Of a DNA stretch of 64,000 nt, positions 28,289 through 39,046 are shown one piece after another. Both the position numbers and the translations under genes were made by a program. Every line of letters begins with the position of its first letter. Position 1 is the first letter of the stretch. This DNA is from Mycobacterium montefiorense (GTDB lineage Bacteria > Actinomycetota > Actinomycetes > Mycobacteriales > Mycobacteriaceae): contig NZ_BFCH01000009.1 of the NCBI RefSeq assembly GCF_003112775.1, positions 124,001 through 188,000 on the forward strand, in the 5' to 3' direction. The notes under the pieces are model-generated. The model saw only the letters and a program-made list of their open reading frames with translations, was not told the origin of the DNA and did not search any database.

Positions 28289-28618
28289 ATGACTGAACCC
28301 CTGTACGAGGACTCCGGCCTCCGGCTCGACGAGGACGGAATCACCATCCGCCGGTACTACTTTCCGATGGCCAGCCCGAAACGAATCGCGTACAGCGACA
28401 TCCAGGGCGTCAAAACCGAAGAGATGACCTGGAATTCCGGCAAAGGCAGGGTCTGGGGCGCGGGCGACCCGCGCTACTGGTTCCCGCTGGACATCCGCCG
28501 GGCGGCTAAGCAAACCCTGCTGGTGCTCGAGCTCGGACACCGTGTGCGCCCGTGCATCACCCCCGAGGATCCTGACCGTGTCATCGAGTTGCTGCGCGAT
28601 CGAGTGCAAATCACTTGA
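28289..28618 (+). CDS. Small PH-like cytosolic protein
   Basis: 109 aa without signal or membrane segments. The strand-rich pattern (LYEDSGLRLDEDGITIRRYYF, KRIAYSDIQGVKTEEM, RYWFPLDIRRAAKQTLLVLEL, then a last helix DPDRVIELLRDRV) looks like a bacterial pleckstrin-homology-type domain. ATG 28289 chosen; the longer frame from 28268 adds MLWHRRR only. It separates the two mmpL/MFS cassettes and has no counterpart in the repeat, so it lay here before the duplication or was trapped by it. Function unknown. Confidence 0.68.
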   Translation: MTEPLYEDSGLRLDEDGITIRRYYFPMASPKRIAYSDIQGVKTEEMTWNSGKGRVWGAGDPRYWFPLDIRRAAKQTLLVLELGHRVRPCITPEDPDRVIELLRDRVQIT

Positions 28619-28666
28619 GACGGTCGCGTGTCGGGCCGACCGGCGCCGGCCTCGCTATGAAGCCAC

Positions 28667-28720
28667 ATAACGATTAGCCGAAAGACTCGATGCTTTTATC
28701 GCATCGGCGTAGCGTCTAAC
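28667..28720 (+). promoter_or_regulatory. Conserved mmpS/mmpL upstream element, copy B
   Basis: ATAACGATTAGC (28667-28678), GATGC (28689-28693)/GCATC (28701-28705) and GTAGCGTCTAAC (28709-28720). Compared with copy A the loop bases differ but both arms are kept. Confidence 0.55.
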
Positions 28721-28781
28721 TCGCTAACGCAAGGAAAGGTCAAATTGTTTTGCGACCCGGTGACAACGCACGGGGGTAAAG

Positions 28782-29219
28782 ATGGTTTCGATTGCCCGAG
28801 TCGTGAAACGAATGTGGTTGCTGTTAGCCGTCATCTCCATTGCCGTCGTCGCAGGTCTCGGCATCTATCGGCTGCATAGTATGTTCGGCGTTCACGGACA
28901 TCCCGTGGTGAGGGTCAAGGCCGATCTTGAAGATCCTTTGTTCGACGCGAAACGCGTGACCTATGAAGTCTTCGGCCCAGCCGCGACGGCAAGGATCGCC
29001 TATTTGGATCCCGATGCGCGCGTGCAGAGGCTGGAAGATATTCCGCTGCCGTGGTCGCAAACGCTGACCACGACGCTGACTTCGGTCACCGTCAACCTTT
29101 TGGCGCAGAGCAGCGGCGGCGTGATCGGCTGCCGGATCCAGGTGAACGGAAAGACTGAGGACGAGAGATCCGAGACCGGGCCGAAAGCCTTGACGTTCTG
29201 CCAGGTGAACGCCGGATGA
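28782..29219 (+). CDS. MmpS-family protein
   Basis: 145-aa accessory protein for an MmpL exporter. One N-terminal membrane helix (about 12-29) is followed by an outside beta-rich domain with family landmarks: [28 protein letters not shown] and a cysteine pair (GCRIQV, TFCQV). GGGGG lies 6 nt before the ATG. The stop overlaps the mmpL start (ATGA), so the pair is translationally coupled, as for mmpS/mmpL pairs generally. Confidence 0.9.
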   Translation: MVSIARVVKRMWLLLAVISIAVVAGLGIYRLHSMFGVHGHPVVRVKADLEDPLFDAKRVTYEVFGPAATARIAYLDPDARVQRLEDIPLPWSQTLTTTLTSVTVNLLAQSSGGVIGCRIQVNGKTEDERSETGPKALTFCQVNAG

Positions 29220-31219
29220 GCGAAACAGCCGCCGGTTCCAGTCGACCGTTTTTGCCACGAATGATCCGCTCGCTTGCTGTGCCGATCGTCCTGGTATGGC
29301 TAGGACTGACGGCCATCCTCAATATCGCCATCCCGCAGCTGGAAGCGGTTGGAAAAGCGCACTCGGTGTCGATGAGCCCGACGGGTGGCGCATCGATTCA
29401 CGCGATAAAGCGCGTGGGCCAGGTGTTCGGGGAGTTCGATTCCGACAATGCGGCCACGATTGTGCTGGAAGACAACAAACCACTGGGCGATGAAGCCCAT
29501 CGTTTCTATAACGAGCTGCTGCGGCGGCTTCGGGCCGATCCCCAGCACGTCGCGCACATTCAGGACTTCTGGAGTGATCCGCTCACCGCGGGGGGCTCGC
29601 AAAGCCCGGACGACAAAGCCGCGTATGTCGTGGTCTACCTCGCCGGCAAAACCGAAACGCAGGCATACAACTCGGTTTACGCCGTACGGCATATCGTGGA
29701 CACCACGCCGGCGCCGCGCGGGCTCAAGGCATATGTGACGGGCTCGATGGCGCTCATCGCCGATCAATCGCAAGCCGGTGACGAAAGTATCGCAAGGGTC
29801 ACCATGATCACCGGGGTGGTGATCGCGGCGATGTTGCTCTTCATCTACCGGTCTGTGGTCACCACGCTGCTTGTCCTCGTCACGGTGGGCATCGAATTGG
29901 GGGCCATTCGCGGCGTCGTCAGTTTTCTGGTTCATTACAACGTTTTCGGCCTTTCGACCTTCGCGGTCAATCTGCTCACGCTGCTGGCCATTGCCGCTAG
30001 CACCGACTACGCGATATTCATGCTCGGCCGCTATCACGAGGCCCGCTACGCGGGCATGGATCGAGAAACCGCGTTCTTCGCCATGTTTCACGGCACCGTC
30101 CATGTGATTTTGGGCTCCGGCTTGACCATTGCCGGCGCGATGTATTGCCTCAGCTTCGCGCGGCTGCCCTACTTCAAGTCGATGGGTCCGCCCTGCGCGG
30201 TAGGCATGTTGGTTGCGGTGTTCGCCGCGATCACCCTCGCCCCGGCGATCCTGACGGTTGGCAGCTCCTTCAAGATGTTCGACCCCAAGCGCAGGATGTC
30301 CACTCGGCGGTGGCGGCGGATCGGAACCGCGATCGTTCGCTGGCCCGGCCCGGTGCTCGCGGCGACCTGCGCGGTGGCGTTCGTCGGACTGCTGGCCCTG
30401 CCGAGTTACCGGACGACTTACGATCTGCGCAGATTCGTGCCGCCCAGCATGCCGGCCGTTGTCGGCGATACGGCCGCGGGGCGACACTTTTCGCAAGCTC
30501 TGCTGAACCCGGATGTGCTGCTAGTCGAGACCGACCATGACATGCGTACTCCAGTCGACATGCTCATCCTGGACAAGATTGCAAAATCTATCTTTCACAG
30601 CCCCGGCATCGCACAGGTGAAATCGATAACTCGGCCCCTGGGAACGTCCATCAAGCACACTTCGATTCCATTCATCATCAGCATGCAGGGCGTCACGAAC
30701 GCCGAAAATATGCAGTTCATGAAGGCGCGATTGGACGACATGAATGTGCAAGTGGCAGCGATGACCGTATCCATCGAAACGATGAAACACATGTATGCGC
30801 TGATGGGCGAAATCGTCGACAACACCGTTGATATGGATCACCTCACGCATGACATGTCGAGCACCACCGACACCATCAGGGATCACCTGTCGGACCTATC
30901 GGATTTCCTCCGACCGATTGGCAGTTACTTCTACTGGGAAAAGCACTGCTTCGATATCCCCGCCTGCTGGGCGGTGCGAGCGATATTCGAAACGTTCGAC
31001 AACGTCGATCAGCTGAGCGAGAAATTGGAGGATCTCGTCAAGGATATGGACGTCCTCATCCGGCTGTTGCCCGAGATGCGCGCGCAGATGCTACCGATGA
31101 TTTCGACGATGACCATCATGCGCGACATGATGGTCGTCTGGCACGGCACGCTCTTGTCCCTCTATAAAAGAGCAGGAGATGAATACCAAGGATCCCGGCG
31201 CGATGGGCCGGGTCTTTGA
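29216..31219 (+). pseudogene. MmpL copy B, N-terminal part (frameshifted)
   Basis: Matches residues 1 to about 650 of mmpL copy A: membrane helix, first outer loop, helices with [14 protein letters not shown], and [15 protein letters not shown] in the second loop. After LLSLYK the frame is lost because the A-run at 31166-31169 has one base more than needed to stay in frame with copy A; 17 unrelated residues follow, then a stop. The C-terminal half continues in the next frame from 31179. It may be a broken gene, a two-piece transporter, a slippage site or a sequencing error. Confidence 0.85.
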
Positions 31220-32114
31220 CGCCGCGCAGGTTGACGATTCGTTCTATCTGCCGCAGTCGGCTTTCGAAAACCCGGCATTCAAGCGAGGCCTCAAGATGTT
31301 CTTGTCGCAGGACGGCAAGGCCGCGCGCTTCATCATTTCCCTGGACGGCGATCCGTCGACGCCCGAGGGCATCGCCCGGGTCGAACCGATCCAGCTGGCA
31401 GCCAAAGAGGCGATCAAGGGAACCCCGTTGCAGGGCGCCGCGATCTCGATGGGTGGCACGGCTTCGACGTACCGGGACATCCAAGAGGGCGCCTTCTACG
31501 ATCTGCTGATCGCCGGGGTCGCCGCGATCAGTCTCATCTTGATCATCATGATGATCGTCACCCGAAGTCTGATCGCCGCCGCCGTCATCGTGGGGACGGT
31601 GCTGCTCTCACTGGGCTCCTCCTTTGGCCTGTCCGTGCTCCTCTGGCAGGACATTCTGGGCATCGATCTGTACTGGCTGGTGTTGGCGATGTCGGTGATC
31701 CTGCTGTTGGCCGTCGGCTCGGACTACAACCTGCTGCTGATCTCGCGGCTCAAAGAGGAAATCGGCGCCGGTCTGAATACCGGAATCATCCGTGCGATGG
31801 CCGGCACCGGCGGGGTGGTGACCGCTGCCGGCATGGTCTTCGCTGTCACCATGTCGCTGTTCATCTTCAGCGATCTACGGGTAATTGGCCAGATCGGCAC
31901 CACGATCGGCCTGGGCTTGCTGTTCGACACGCTGATCGTGCGCGCGTTCATGACGCCATCGATCGCCGCGTTGCTCGGACGCTGGTTCTGGTGGCCGCAA
32001 CAAGTACGCCCGCGCCCGGCCAGCCGGATGCTCAGATCCTCCGGACCCCGCCGGTTGGTGCGCGCTCTGCTGCTGACGCCCGCCGATAAATCGCCGGACT
32101 CGGCACGGCGCTAG
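31179..32114 (+). CDS. MmpL copy B, C-terminal part (separate frame)
   Basis: 311 aa equal to the end of the second outer loop plus the last six helices of MmpL, with [17 protein letters not shown] and the basic tail. It overlaps the N-terminal part by 41 nt. An ATG with AGGAG directly in front (spacing too short to be good) could allow restart. Large stretches are base-for-base identical to copy A, unlike the N-terminal part. Its stop interlocks with MFS copy B. Confidence 0.8.
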   Translation: MNTKDPGAMGRVFDAAQVDDSFYLPQSAFENPAFKRGLKMFLSQDGKAARFIISLDGDPSTPEGIARVEPIQLAAKEAIKGTPLQGAAISMGGTASTYRDIQEGAFYDLLIAGVAAISLILIIMMIVTRSLIAAAVIVGTVLLSLGSSFGLSVLLWQDILGIDLYWLVLAMSVILLLAVGSDYNLLLISRLKEEIGAGLNTGIIRAMAGTGGVVTAAGMVFAVTMSLFIFSDLRVIGQIGTTIGLGLLFDTLIVRAFMTPSIAALLGRWFWWPQQVRPRPASRMLRSSGPRRLVRALLLTPADKSPDSARR

Positions 32115-33412
32115 GCCGCCTGCAGGCTCACCGCCGGTGACATTACCGAGAAGGACCGGACGGGACGGTCGACTGCCAGCCGTGTCTTCGCCGGCGGAGC
32201 GCCCAGCGAGGCAAGGCCGGCGCCGATGGCCAGGACCAGCACCACCACGTCCGGCAAGATCGTGGAGTGGTTCTGTGCGAGGCTGCCGAGCACACCTGCC
32301 AACGCCGTGGATTCGATGGCTACCAGCGTCGAGCTGAACGCGATCAATGTCCCGCGGTGCGACTCGTCAGCGACCACGCTGATCCACGAAATGGCCGCGG
32401 CGAAGACGGCCTGGCCGGCCACCGTCGCCAGTAGGAAAACCGTGCCGTACGCCCAGATGTGAACCCATTGGCCCGACGACTCGGCCGCGATGGTCAGCGT
32501 GGCGGCTGTGATGCTGAGCAGCGCACTGCCCAGCATCATCCCGCGCACTCCGAACAGCCGGTAGACCTTGCGCCACAGCGGCGACCCGATAACCAGTCCG
32601 ATGCTCGACAGAATCACCAACACGTGCAAGCTGCCGCTCTGGTGGGCGGTGCGCAAGGCATAGAAGGTGGTACCCAGAGTGACCGGAGCGAACAGCAGGC
32701 ACGCGATGACATACCGGCGAAACCACGGCTGAGTGCGGGCAATCGCGAAGCCCTGCCGGTAGGTATCCCGCGTCGACATCCGGGTGGTGTTCGAGTTGGA
32801 CTGCACCGGGCCCACAGACAATGCCGCGACGGCGGAGGCGGCCAGTCCGGCCGCACCCAGCCACAGCAGATCGCGGCGATAGGTCATCTCGTTGCCGTGG
32901 GCCAGCGCGGGCAGCACGAACACCGTGACAACGGTGGCCAGCACCGATCCAATGGCCCCCTGGAACAGGACCAGCTCGCCGCGCCGTGCGGCGGATAGCT
33001 TGCTGGAGATCAGGTCGGGGTAGGCGACGCCGGAAATCCCGAGCAGAACGCCAACCGCCGCGCAGGTCAGCAGGAACACCGCCGCGACGAGGGTGCCGTT
33101 CCAGGGAATCATTGCGTCGCACAAGGTCAGTGCGGCCACGCTCGCGGCTATGGCGGCCAGCAGCTGGTGGCGCCGCGGACCCACTCGCTGTAGCACCGCC
33201 GGCGACAGCGAATTTCCGACGATGTCGCCGAGGCTGAAGGCCGGAAAGAGTAAAGCGGCCAGCCAGGTGAGGCCCTGGTGTGCGCAAATCAACGGGAGCA
33301 CCACGGCGCCATTGCTGAGCTGCATGCCGGCGGTGTAGAAGGTGCCCTGGGAAAGCAGGCGCCCGAACACGCTCGTTGGTGCCGGGGCGGCGGGCACGAG
33401 TGTGACGGACAT
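32111..33412 (-). CDS. MFS-like transporter (copy B)
   Basis: 433 aa, about 12 helices, clearly paralogous to copy A ([59 protein letters not shown]). The C-terminus is longer by about 20 residues ([23 protein letters not shown]). It is divergent from sugI, with the conserved CCGATCGG and TGTCC hairpin elements in between. Substrate unknown. Confidence 0.82.
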   Translation of the reverse strand: MSVTLVPAAPAPTSVFGRLLSQGTFYTAGMQLSNGAVVLPLICAHQGLTWLAALLFPAFSLGDIVGNSLSPAVLQRVGPRRHQLLAAIAASVAALTLCDAMIPWNGTLVAAVFLLTCAAVGVLLGISGVAYPDLISSKLSAARRGELVLFQGAIGSVLATVVTVFVLPALAHGNEMTYRRDLLWLGAAGLAASAVAALSVGPVQSNSNTTRMSTRDTYRQGFAIARTQPWFRRYVIACLLFAPVTLGTTFYALRTAHQSGSLHVLVILSSIGLVIGSPLWRKVYRLFGVRGMMLGSALLSITAATLTIAAESSGQWVHIWAYGTVFLLATVAGQAVFAAAISWISVVADESHRGTLIAFSSTLVAIESTALAGVLGSLAQNHSTILPDVVVLVLAIGAGLASLGAPPAKTRLAVDRPVRSFSVMSPAVSLQAA

Positions 33413-33453
33413 AACAAATGAATCTAGGCCTGGTCAACAGTTAATAACATCCC

Positions 33454-33501
33454 CCGATCGGATGCGGTGGGTGGAATCGCGTGTCCGCCGTTCGGGGGAC
33501 A
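33454..33501 (-). promoter_or_regulatory. Conserved region upstream of MFS copy B
   Basis: CCGATCGG (33454-33461), GAATCGC and the inverted repeat TGTCCGCC/GGGGGACA (33482-33501) match the same positions before MFS copy A. The spacer also serves sugI on the other strand. Confidence 0.45.
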
Positions 33502-33542
33502 AGGCCACCAGGCCACGATGGCGCGACACTAAGCTCACCGAG

Positions 33543-34907
33543 ATGACTCAAGCGCAAGCCAGTCGGTTGAGCAGTTCTACGCGCGTTGGGCTGACCTGTG
33601 CCAGTGTCGGCGTAATTTACGGCTACGACCTGTCCATCATCGCCGGCGCGCAACTGTTCATCACCGACGATTTCGGACTCACCACATCCCAACAAGAACT
33701 GTTGTCGGCGATGGCGGTGATCGGGCAGATTGCCGGAGCACTCGGTGCCGGCGTGCTCGCCAATGCGATCGGCCGAAAAAAGTCGGTCGTGCTGATCCTG
33801 GTGGCGTATGCCGCGTTCGCGTTGCTGGGTGCGTTCTCGGTCGCACTGCCAATGCTGCTGGCGGCACGACTACTGCTGGGTCTGACCATCGGTGTGATGG
33901 TGGTGGTCGTCCCGGTATACGTCGCGGAATCGGCTCCGGCATCGGTGCGCGGCGCGCTGCTAACGACCTATCAACTGACGATCGTCAGCGGGCTTATCCT
34001 CGGGTATCTCGCCGGTTACCTGTTGGCCGGTACCCAAAGCTGGCGATTGATGTTGGGGCTGGCCGTCGTGCCGGTGATGCTATTGCTGCCGTTGGTGATC
34101 CGGCTGCCCGAAACCGCCCGGTGGTATCTGCTCAAAGGGCGAGCCGATGACGCCCGCCGCGCGCTGCTGCAGGTGGAGCCCGCCGCGAACGCCGACGAAG
34201 AGCTCGCCGAGATCGCCCGCGCGGTCAGCGAAGGTAGTGGGGGCATCTCCGAGATGCTGCGACCGCCGTATTTACGGGCCACCCTGTTCGTGATTGCGCT
34301 CGGCTTCCTGATCCAGATCACCGGCATCAACGCGATCGTCTACTACAGCCCGCGAATATTCGAAGCCATGGGATTCACCGGCAATTTCGCGCTGCTCGCC
34401 TTGCCGGCACTGGTCCAGGTCGCCGGTTTGGCAGCGGTGGGCGCCGCGCTGACACTCGTCGACCGGGTGGGCCGGCGCCCAATCCTGTTGTGCGGCATCG
34501 CCATGATGATCGCCGCCGACATTCTGCTGACAGCCGTGTTCGCCCAGGGCATCGGCGGCGCTGCTCTCGGGTTTGCCGGCATACTGTTGTACATCATCGG
34601 CTACACCCTGGGTTTCGGCTCGCTGGGCTGGGTCTACGCCAGCGAGAGCTTCCCCACCCGGCTGCGTTCCATCGGGTCGAGCACCATGCTCGCCTCCAAC
34701 CTGATCGCCAACGCGATCATCGCGGCGGTGTTCCTGACCATGCTGCATTCCCTCGGCGGCGCGGGCACTTTCGCGGTGTTCGGGGTGCTCGCCATCATCG
34801 CGTTCGGCTTCGTCTACCGGTACGCGCCGGAAACCAAGGGGCGCCAGCTCGAGGAGATCAGGCACTTCTGGGAAAACGGAGGCCGCTGGGAAGACCAGTG
34901 CCCCTGA
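33543..34907 (+). CDS. sugI: Sugar MFS transporter, SugI-like
   Basis: 454-aa, 12-helix sugar porter (Rv3331 type). Signature motifs: GRKKS between helices 2 and 3, PVYVAESAPASVRGALLTTYQL after helix 4 (the PESPR-like region), PETARWYLLKGR, the central QITGINAIVYYSPRIF and PETKGRQLEEI at the C-terminus. ATG 33543 begins just before the first helix. It overlaps the nagA start by 10 nt, so import and amino-sugar breakdown are probably co-expressed; the transported sugar is unproven. Confidence 0.88.
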   Translation: MTQAQASRLSSSTRVGLTCASVGVIYGYDLSIIAGAQLFITDDFGLTTSQQELLSAMAVIGQIAGALGAGVLANAIGRKKSVVLILVAYAAFALLGAFSVALPMLLAARLLLGLTIGVMVVVVPVYVAESAPASVRGALLTTYQLTIVSGLILGYLAGYLLAGTQSWRLMLGLAVVPVMLLLPLVIRLPETARWYLLKGRADDARRALLQVEPAANADEELAEIARAVSEGSGGISEMLRPPYLRATLFVIALGFLIQITGINAIVYYSPRIFEAMGFTGNFALLALPALVQVAGLAAVGAALTLVDRVGRRPILLCGIAMMIAADILLTAVFAQGIGGAALGFAGILLYIIGYTLGFGSLGWVYASESFPTRLRSIGSSTMLASNLIANAIIAAVFLTMLHSLGGAGTFAVFGVLAIIAFGFVYRYAPETKGRQLEEIRHFWENGGRWEDQCP

Positions 34908-36025
34908 TCCGCGCGGACACCGTCGTCCTCGACGGTCAGATCTGCCGGCCGGGTTGGCTGCAGATATCGGGCGGACAGATCCTCGCCTGCGGCGCCGGTG
35001 CAGCGCCCGGGCAACCCGACCGGGATTTCCCGGATTGCCTTGTGGTGCCCGGATTTGTCGACATGCATGTGCACGGCGGTGGCGGAGCCTCCTACCTGGA
35101 CGCCGAGCACATCGCCAAGGCCGCGCAATTCCACCAGGGGCACGGCACCACCACGACAATGGCCAGCCTGGTCACCGCCGCACCCGACGTGCTGATCGCT
35201 GGTGTGCGTGCGCTGGCCGGCGCCACCCGGGAAGGCACCATCGCGGGTATCCATCTGGAGGGACCCTGGCTGTCCGTGGCACGCTGCGGCGCACACGACC
35301 CCACCCAGATGCGCGACCCCGAGCCCGCCGAGATCAACGGTCTCCTGGCCGCCGGCGAGGGCGCGATCCGGATGGTCACCCTGGCCCCGGAGCGGCCCGG
35401 CAGCAGCGAGGCGATCCGGCGTCTTCTCGACGCGGGTGTTGTTGTCGCCCTGGGACATACCGATGCAACCTATGAGCGCACCCACCAGGCGATCGCACTG
35501 GGAGCCACCGTCGGCACGCACCTGTTCAACGCGATGGCGCCCCTGCACCATCGCCAGCCCGGGCCGGGCCTCGCGCTACTGGAGCACCCGGACGTGACCG
35601 TCGAGCTGAACGCCGACGGCGTGCACCTGCACCCCGCCACGGTGCAAGCGGTTGCCCGGGCCGCCGGGCCCGACCGGGTGGCCGTCATCACCGACGCGAT
35701 CGCCGCGGCCGGATCCGAGGATGGAAAGTATCAGCTTGGCGCCATACCGATCGACGTGCAGTCCGGCATAGCCCGGGTGCACGCGACATCGACGATCGCC
35801 GGCAGCACCGCGACGATGGATCAGCTGTTCCGCACCGTCTCGCGGCTGGGCTCCGACGACGATGCCGCGCTGGCCGCCGCGGTGCAGATGACTTCGACCA
35901 CGCCGGCGCGGGCGCTGCACCTCGAGCGGGTGGGCGCCCTGCAGGTCGGATACGACGCGAATCTTGTTGTGCTGGATCGCGATTTACGGGTCAGCGCCGT
36001 CATGACCCAGGGCGCCTGGCGTTAA
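34898..36025 (+). CDS. nagA: N-acetylglucosamine-6-phosphate deacetylase
   Basis: Removes acetate from GlcNAc-6-phosphate in amino-sugar and peptidoglycan recycling. 375-aa amidohydrolase with metal motif GFVDMHVHGGGG, HLEGPWLS, LGHTDATYE, GTHLFNAMAPLHHR and catalytic ITDAIAAAG. The GTG at 34898 is inside the end of sugI (10-nt overlap). The tail INGLLAAGEG...VVLDRD is typical. The stop interlocks with the YihY-family gene. Confidence 0.92.
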   Translation: MPLIRADTVVLDGQICRPGWLQISGGQILACGAGAAPGQPDRDFPDCLVVPGFVDMHVHGGGGASYLDAEHIAKAAQFHQGHGTTTTMASLVTAAPDVLIAGVRALAGATREGTIAGIHLEGPWLSVARCGAHDPTQMRDPEPAEINGLLAAGEGAIRMVTLAPERPGSSEAIRRLLDAGVVVALGHTDATYERTHQAIALGATVGTHLFNAMAPLHHRQPGPGLALLEHPDVTVELNADGVHLHPATVQAVARAAGPDRVAVITDAIAAAGSEDGKYQLGAIPIDVQSGIARVHATSTIAGSTATMDQLFRTVSRLGSDDDAALAAAVQMTSTTPARALHLERVGALQVGYDANLVVLDRDLRVSAVMTQGAWR

Positions 36026-37050
36026 CGCAGCCGGCGGGTCAGCCGAGAAAACGCCAGCGCGCCAACAGCTCCCATTGCCATCGCGGTCAGTGTCTGTCGC
36101 GTACTGATCCCCTCGTCCAGTAGCACCCGTGGTGCGATGATCGCGGGTGCCGGCGGGCGTGCGTACCTGCTGCGCTGATCACCGGAAAGGGTCGCGGCCC
36201 AGGCGGTGGCAAAAAGCACGAGATACGCAGTGACGTAGGAGAACAGCATCAGGCCCAGCACCGGACCGAATGTTGCTCCCGCCGGGCTGCGCAACACGAC
36301 CCGCAGGTAGACCGAGCCCACCTGCTTGAACAGTTCGAAGCCGATCGCCGCGAGCAAGCCCGCCCGAGCCGCGTCGGCCAGGTTGACCCGGTGTCGCGGC
36401 AGCCGGCCGATCATCCAGGCGAACAGCATCCACGAGACCAGCAGCGACACCAATATCGAGATGCCCCTAAAGATCTCGCCGAACACCGAGAAATCCGGTA
36501 TTCCAAGCCATTTCAGGGCCGCACGCATCGGCGCGGCATGCCCGAGCGCGGTGAGCGCGAGGGTGGCGATGATGACCACGAACGTTCCCACCATCGCGAC
36601 CAGATCAGACATTTTGTTGCGCACGAAGCCCGGCGAGTCGAACTCCTCATCCCACCACATGTCGGTCACCGCTCCGCGCAGATGCGACATCCAGCCGAGG
36701 CCCGCCCAGGCCGCGGTGGCCAGACCGATGATGCCGACCGACGCGCGCGCATTGATCGCCGAGTTCATCAAGTCGACCAATTGCTGTCCGAGCGCACCGG
36801 AGACGGCGTCGCGGATATGGCCGTCGATGCTAGTGAGCAGCTTAGGGTCCTGCGCCAGCATGAAACCCACGACCGCGAAACTGACCATCAGCAAAGGAAA
36901 TAGCGCGAAGATTGTGTAGTAGGTGAGACCGGCGGCCAAGAAGCCACCGTTGCGCTCGTCGAAATGGCTGTAGGCGCGTATCACGTGGTCTAGCCATCCG
37001 AATCGAGCCCGCAACCGGTCAAAGATTCCTGGCTTGGCCGGCTCGCTCAT
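36022..37050 (-). CDS. YihY/BrkB-family membrane protein, Rv3335c-like
   Basis: 342 aa with six membrane helices. Typical family text includes RNGGFLAAGLTYYTIFALFPLLMV, WAGLGWMSHLRGAVTDMWWDE and SPAGATFGPVLGLMLFSYVTAYLVLFATAWAA. The family is often mislabelled ribonuclease BN; no nuclease motif is present. AGGAG precedes the ATG. It lies 27 nt after trpS in the same direction. It is longer than Rv3335c at the C-terminus, as recalled. Function unknown. Confidence 0.87.
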   Translation of the reverse strand: MSEPAKPGIFDRLRARFGWLDHVIRAYSHFDERNGGFLAAGLTYYTIFALFPLLMVSFAVVGFMLAQDPKLLTSIDGHIRDAVSGALGQQLVDLMNSAINARASVGIIGLATAAWAGLGWMSHLRGAVTDMWWDEEFDSPGFVRNKMSDLVAMVGTFVVIIATLALTALGHAAPMRAALKWLGIPDFSVFGEIFRGISILVSLLVSWMLFAWMIGRLPRHRVNLADAARAGLLAAIGFELFKQVGSVYLRVVLRSPAGATFGPVLGLMLFSYVTAYLVLFATAWAATLSGDQRSRYARPPAPAIIAPRVLLDEGISTRQTLTAMAMGAVGALAFSRLTRRLR

Positions 37051-37077
37051 GGTGCGGCTCCTATTTAAAAACGGGTC

Positions 37078-38112
<1,035 letters not shown>

Positions 38113-38144
38113 TCACGCGCGCTTGTCCCAGCGCGCCGTCGCTT

Positions 38145-38170
38145 GCGGTACCGGCGGTACCGCATATAAC
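38145..38170 (+). promoter_or_regulatory. 19-bp perfect inverted repeat and -10 of the hydrolase gene
   Basis: GCGGTACC-GGC-GGTACCGC (38145-38163) is a perfect inverted repeat and also a 9-bp direct repeat. TATAAC at 38165-38170 follows immediately, and the ATG is at 38180, so the repeat covers the -35 region of a probably leaderless promoter. TetR-like operators look like this; no TetR gene is nearby. Confidence 0.55.
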
Positions 38171-38179
38171 GTCGGCTAT

Positions 38180-39046
38180 ATGACGACTCGCGCGCCGATC
38201 CACCTGGGCACTGGAGAGCCGGTCCTGCTGCTGCACCCATTTCTGATGTCTCAGACGGTGTGGGATTCAGTGGCTCAACAGCTGGCCGATACCGGCCGCT
38301 ACGAGGTGTTCGCCCCGACGATGGCCGGGCACAACGGTGGACCGTATGCCCGAACCTGGCTGCTGAGTTCGGCGGTGCTGGCCGACCACGTCGAACGCCA
38401 ACTCGACGAGCTGGGGTGGGATACCGCCCACATCGTGGGCAATTCGCTGGGCGGCTGGGTCGCGTTCGAACTCGAGCGGCGCGGCCGGGCCCGCAGCGTC
38501 ACCGGCGTCGCGGCGGCGGGCGGCTGGACGCGGTGGAGCCCGATCAAATTCGAGGTCATCGGCAAGTTCCTGGCCGGCCTGCCGGTGCTGGCATTGGCTC
38601 GCTTGTTCGGCCAGCGGTCGCTGCAGGTGCCGTTCAGCCGCCGGCTGGCCACCCTGCCGCTGAGCGGATCGCCGGACGGGATCAGCGAGCGCCAGCTGTC
38701 CGGCATCGTCGACGACGCCGCGCACTGCCCGGCCTACTTCCAACTGCTGGCCAAGGCGCTGGTGGCGCCCGGATTGATCGAGTTGGCGCAGACCGCGGTG
38801 CCCGCCCACCTGGTGTTGTGCGAAAAGGACCGCGTCGTGCCGCCAAGCCGGTTCAGCCGTCATTTCACCGACTTCCTGCCCGCCGAAACGAAAATCACCA
38901 GGCTCGACGGCGTCGGGCACGTTCCGATGTTCGAGGCACCCGGCCGAGTGACCGAAGTCATCTCCGGGTTCATCGACGACTGCACCCAGCCGGCGCCGGC
39001 GATCGACCCGGCGGCCTGGGGGCAGCACCCCCTCGCGGGGGCTTAG
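38180..39046 (+). CDS. Alpha/beta hydrolase, Rv3337/Rv3338-like
   Basis: 288-aa cytosolic alpha/beta hydrolase: oxyanion region [13 protein letters not shown], nucleophile elbow GNSLGG, Asp in [12 protein letters not shown] and His in [12 protein letters not shown]. It corresponds in sequence and place to Rv3337 and Rv3338, which from memory are two neighbouring fragments in M. tuberculosis; here the enzyme is one intact frame. A -10-like TATAAC ends 9 nt before the ATG. Substrate unknown. Interlocked stop with icd1. Confidence 0.87.
   Translation: MTTRAPIHLGTGEPVLLLHPFLMSQTVWDSVAQQLADTGRYEVFAPTMAGHNGGPYARTWLLSSAVLADHVERQLDELGWDTAHIVGNSLGGWVAFELERRGRARSVTGVAAAGGWTRWSPIKFEVIGKFLAGLPVLALARLFGQRSLQVPFSRRLATLPLSGSPDGISERQLSGIVDDAAHCPAYFQLLAKALVAPGLIELAQTAVPAHLVLCEKDRVVPPSRFSRHFTDFLPAETKITRLDGVGHVPMFEAPGRVTEVISGFIDDCTQPAPAIDPAAWGQHPLAGA

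Larger units (their letters stand above)
28667..33501. repeat. Duplicated mmpL/MFS cassette, copy B
   Basis: Second copy of the block at 23901-28220, here with an mmpS gene between the promoter element and mmpL. Limits are set by ATAACGATTAGC on the left and the GGGGGACA half of the MFS upstream hairpin on the right. Confidence 0.8.

Noticed and set aside
32367-33437. 356-aa minus-strand open frame in the MFS copy B region
   Set aside because: Shifted frame of the MFS gene; no hydrophobic helices.
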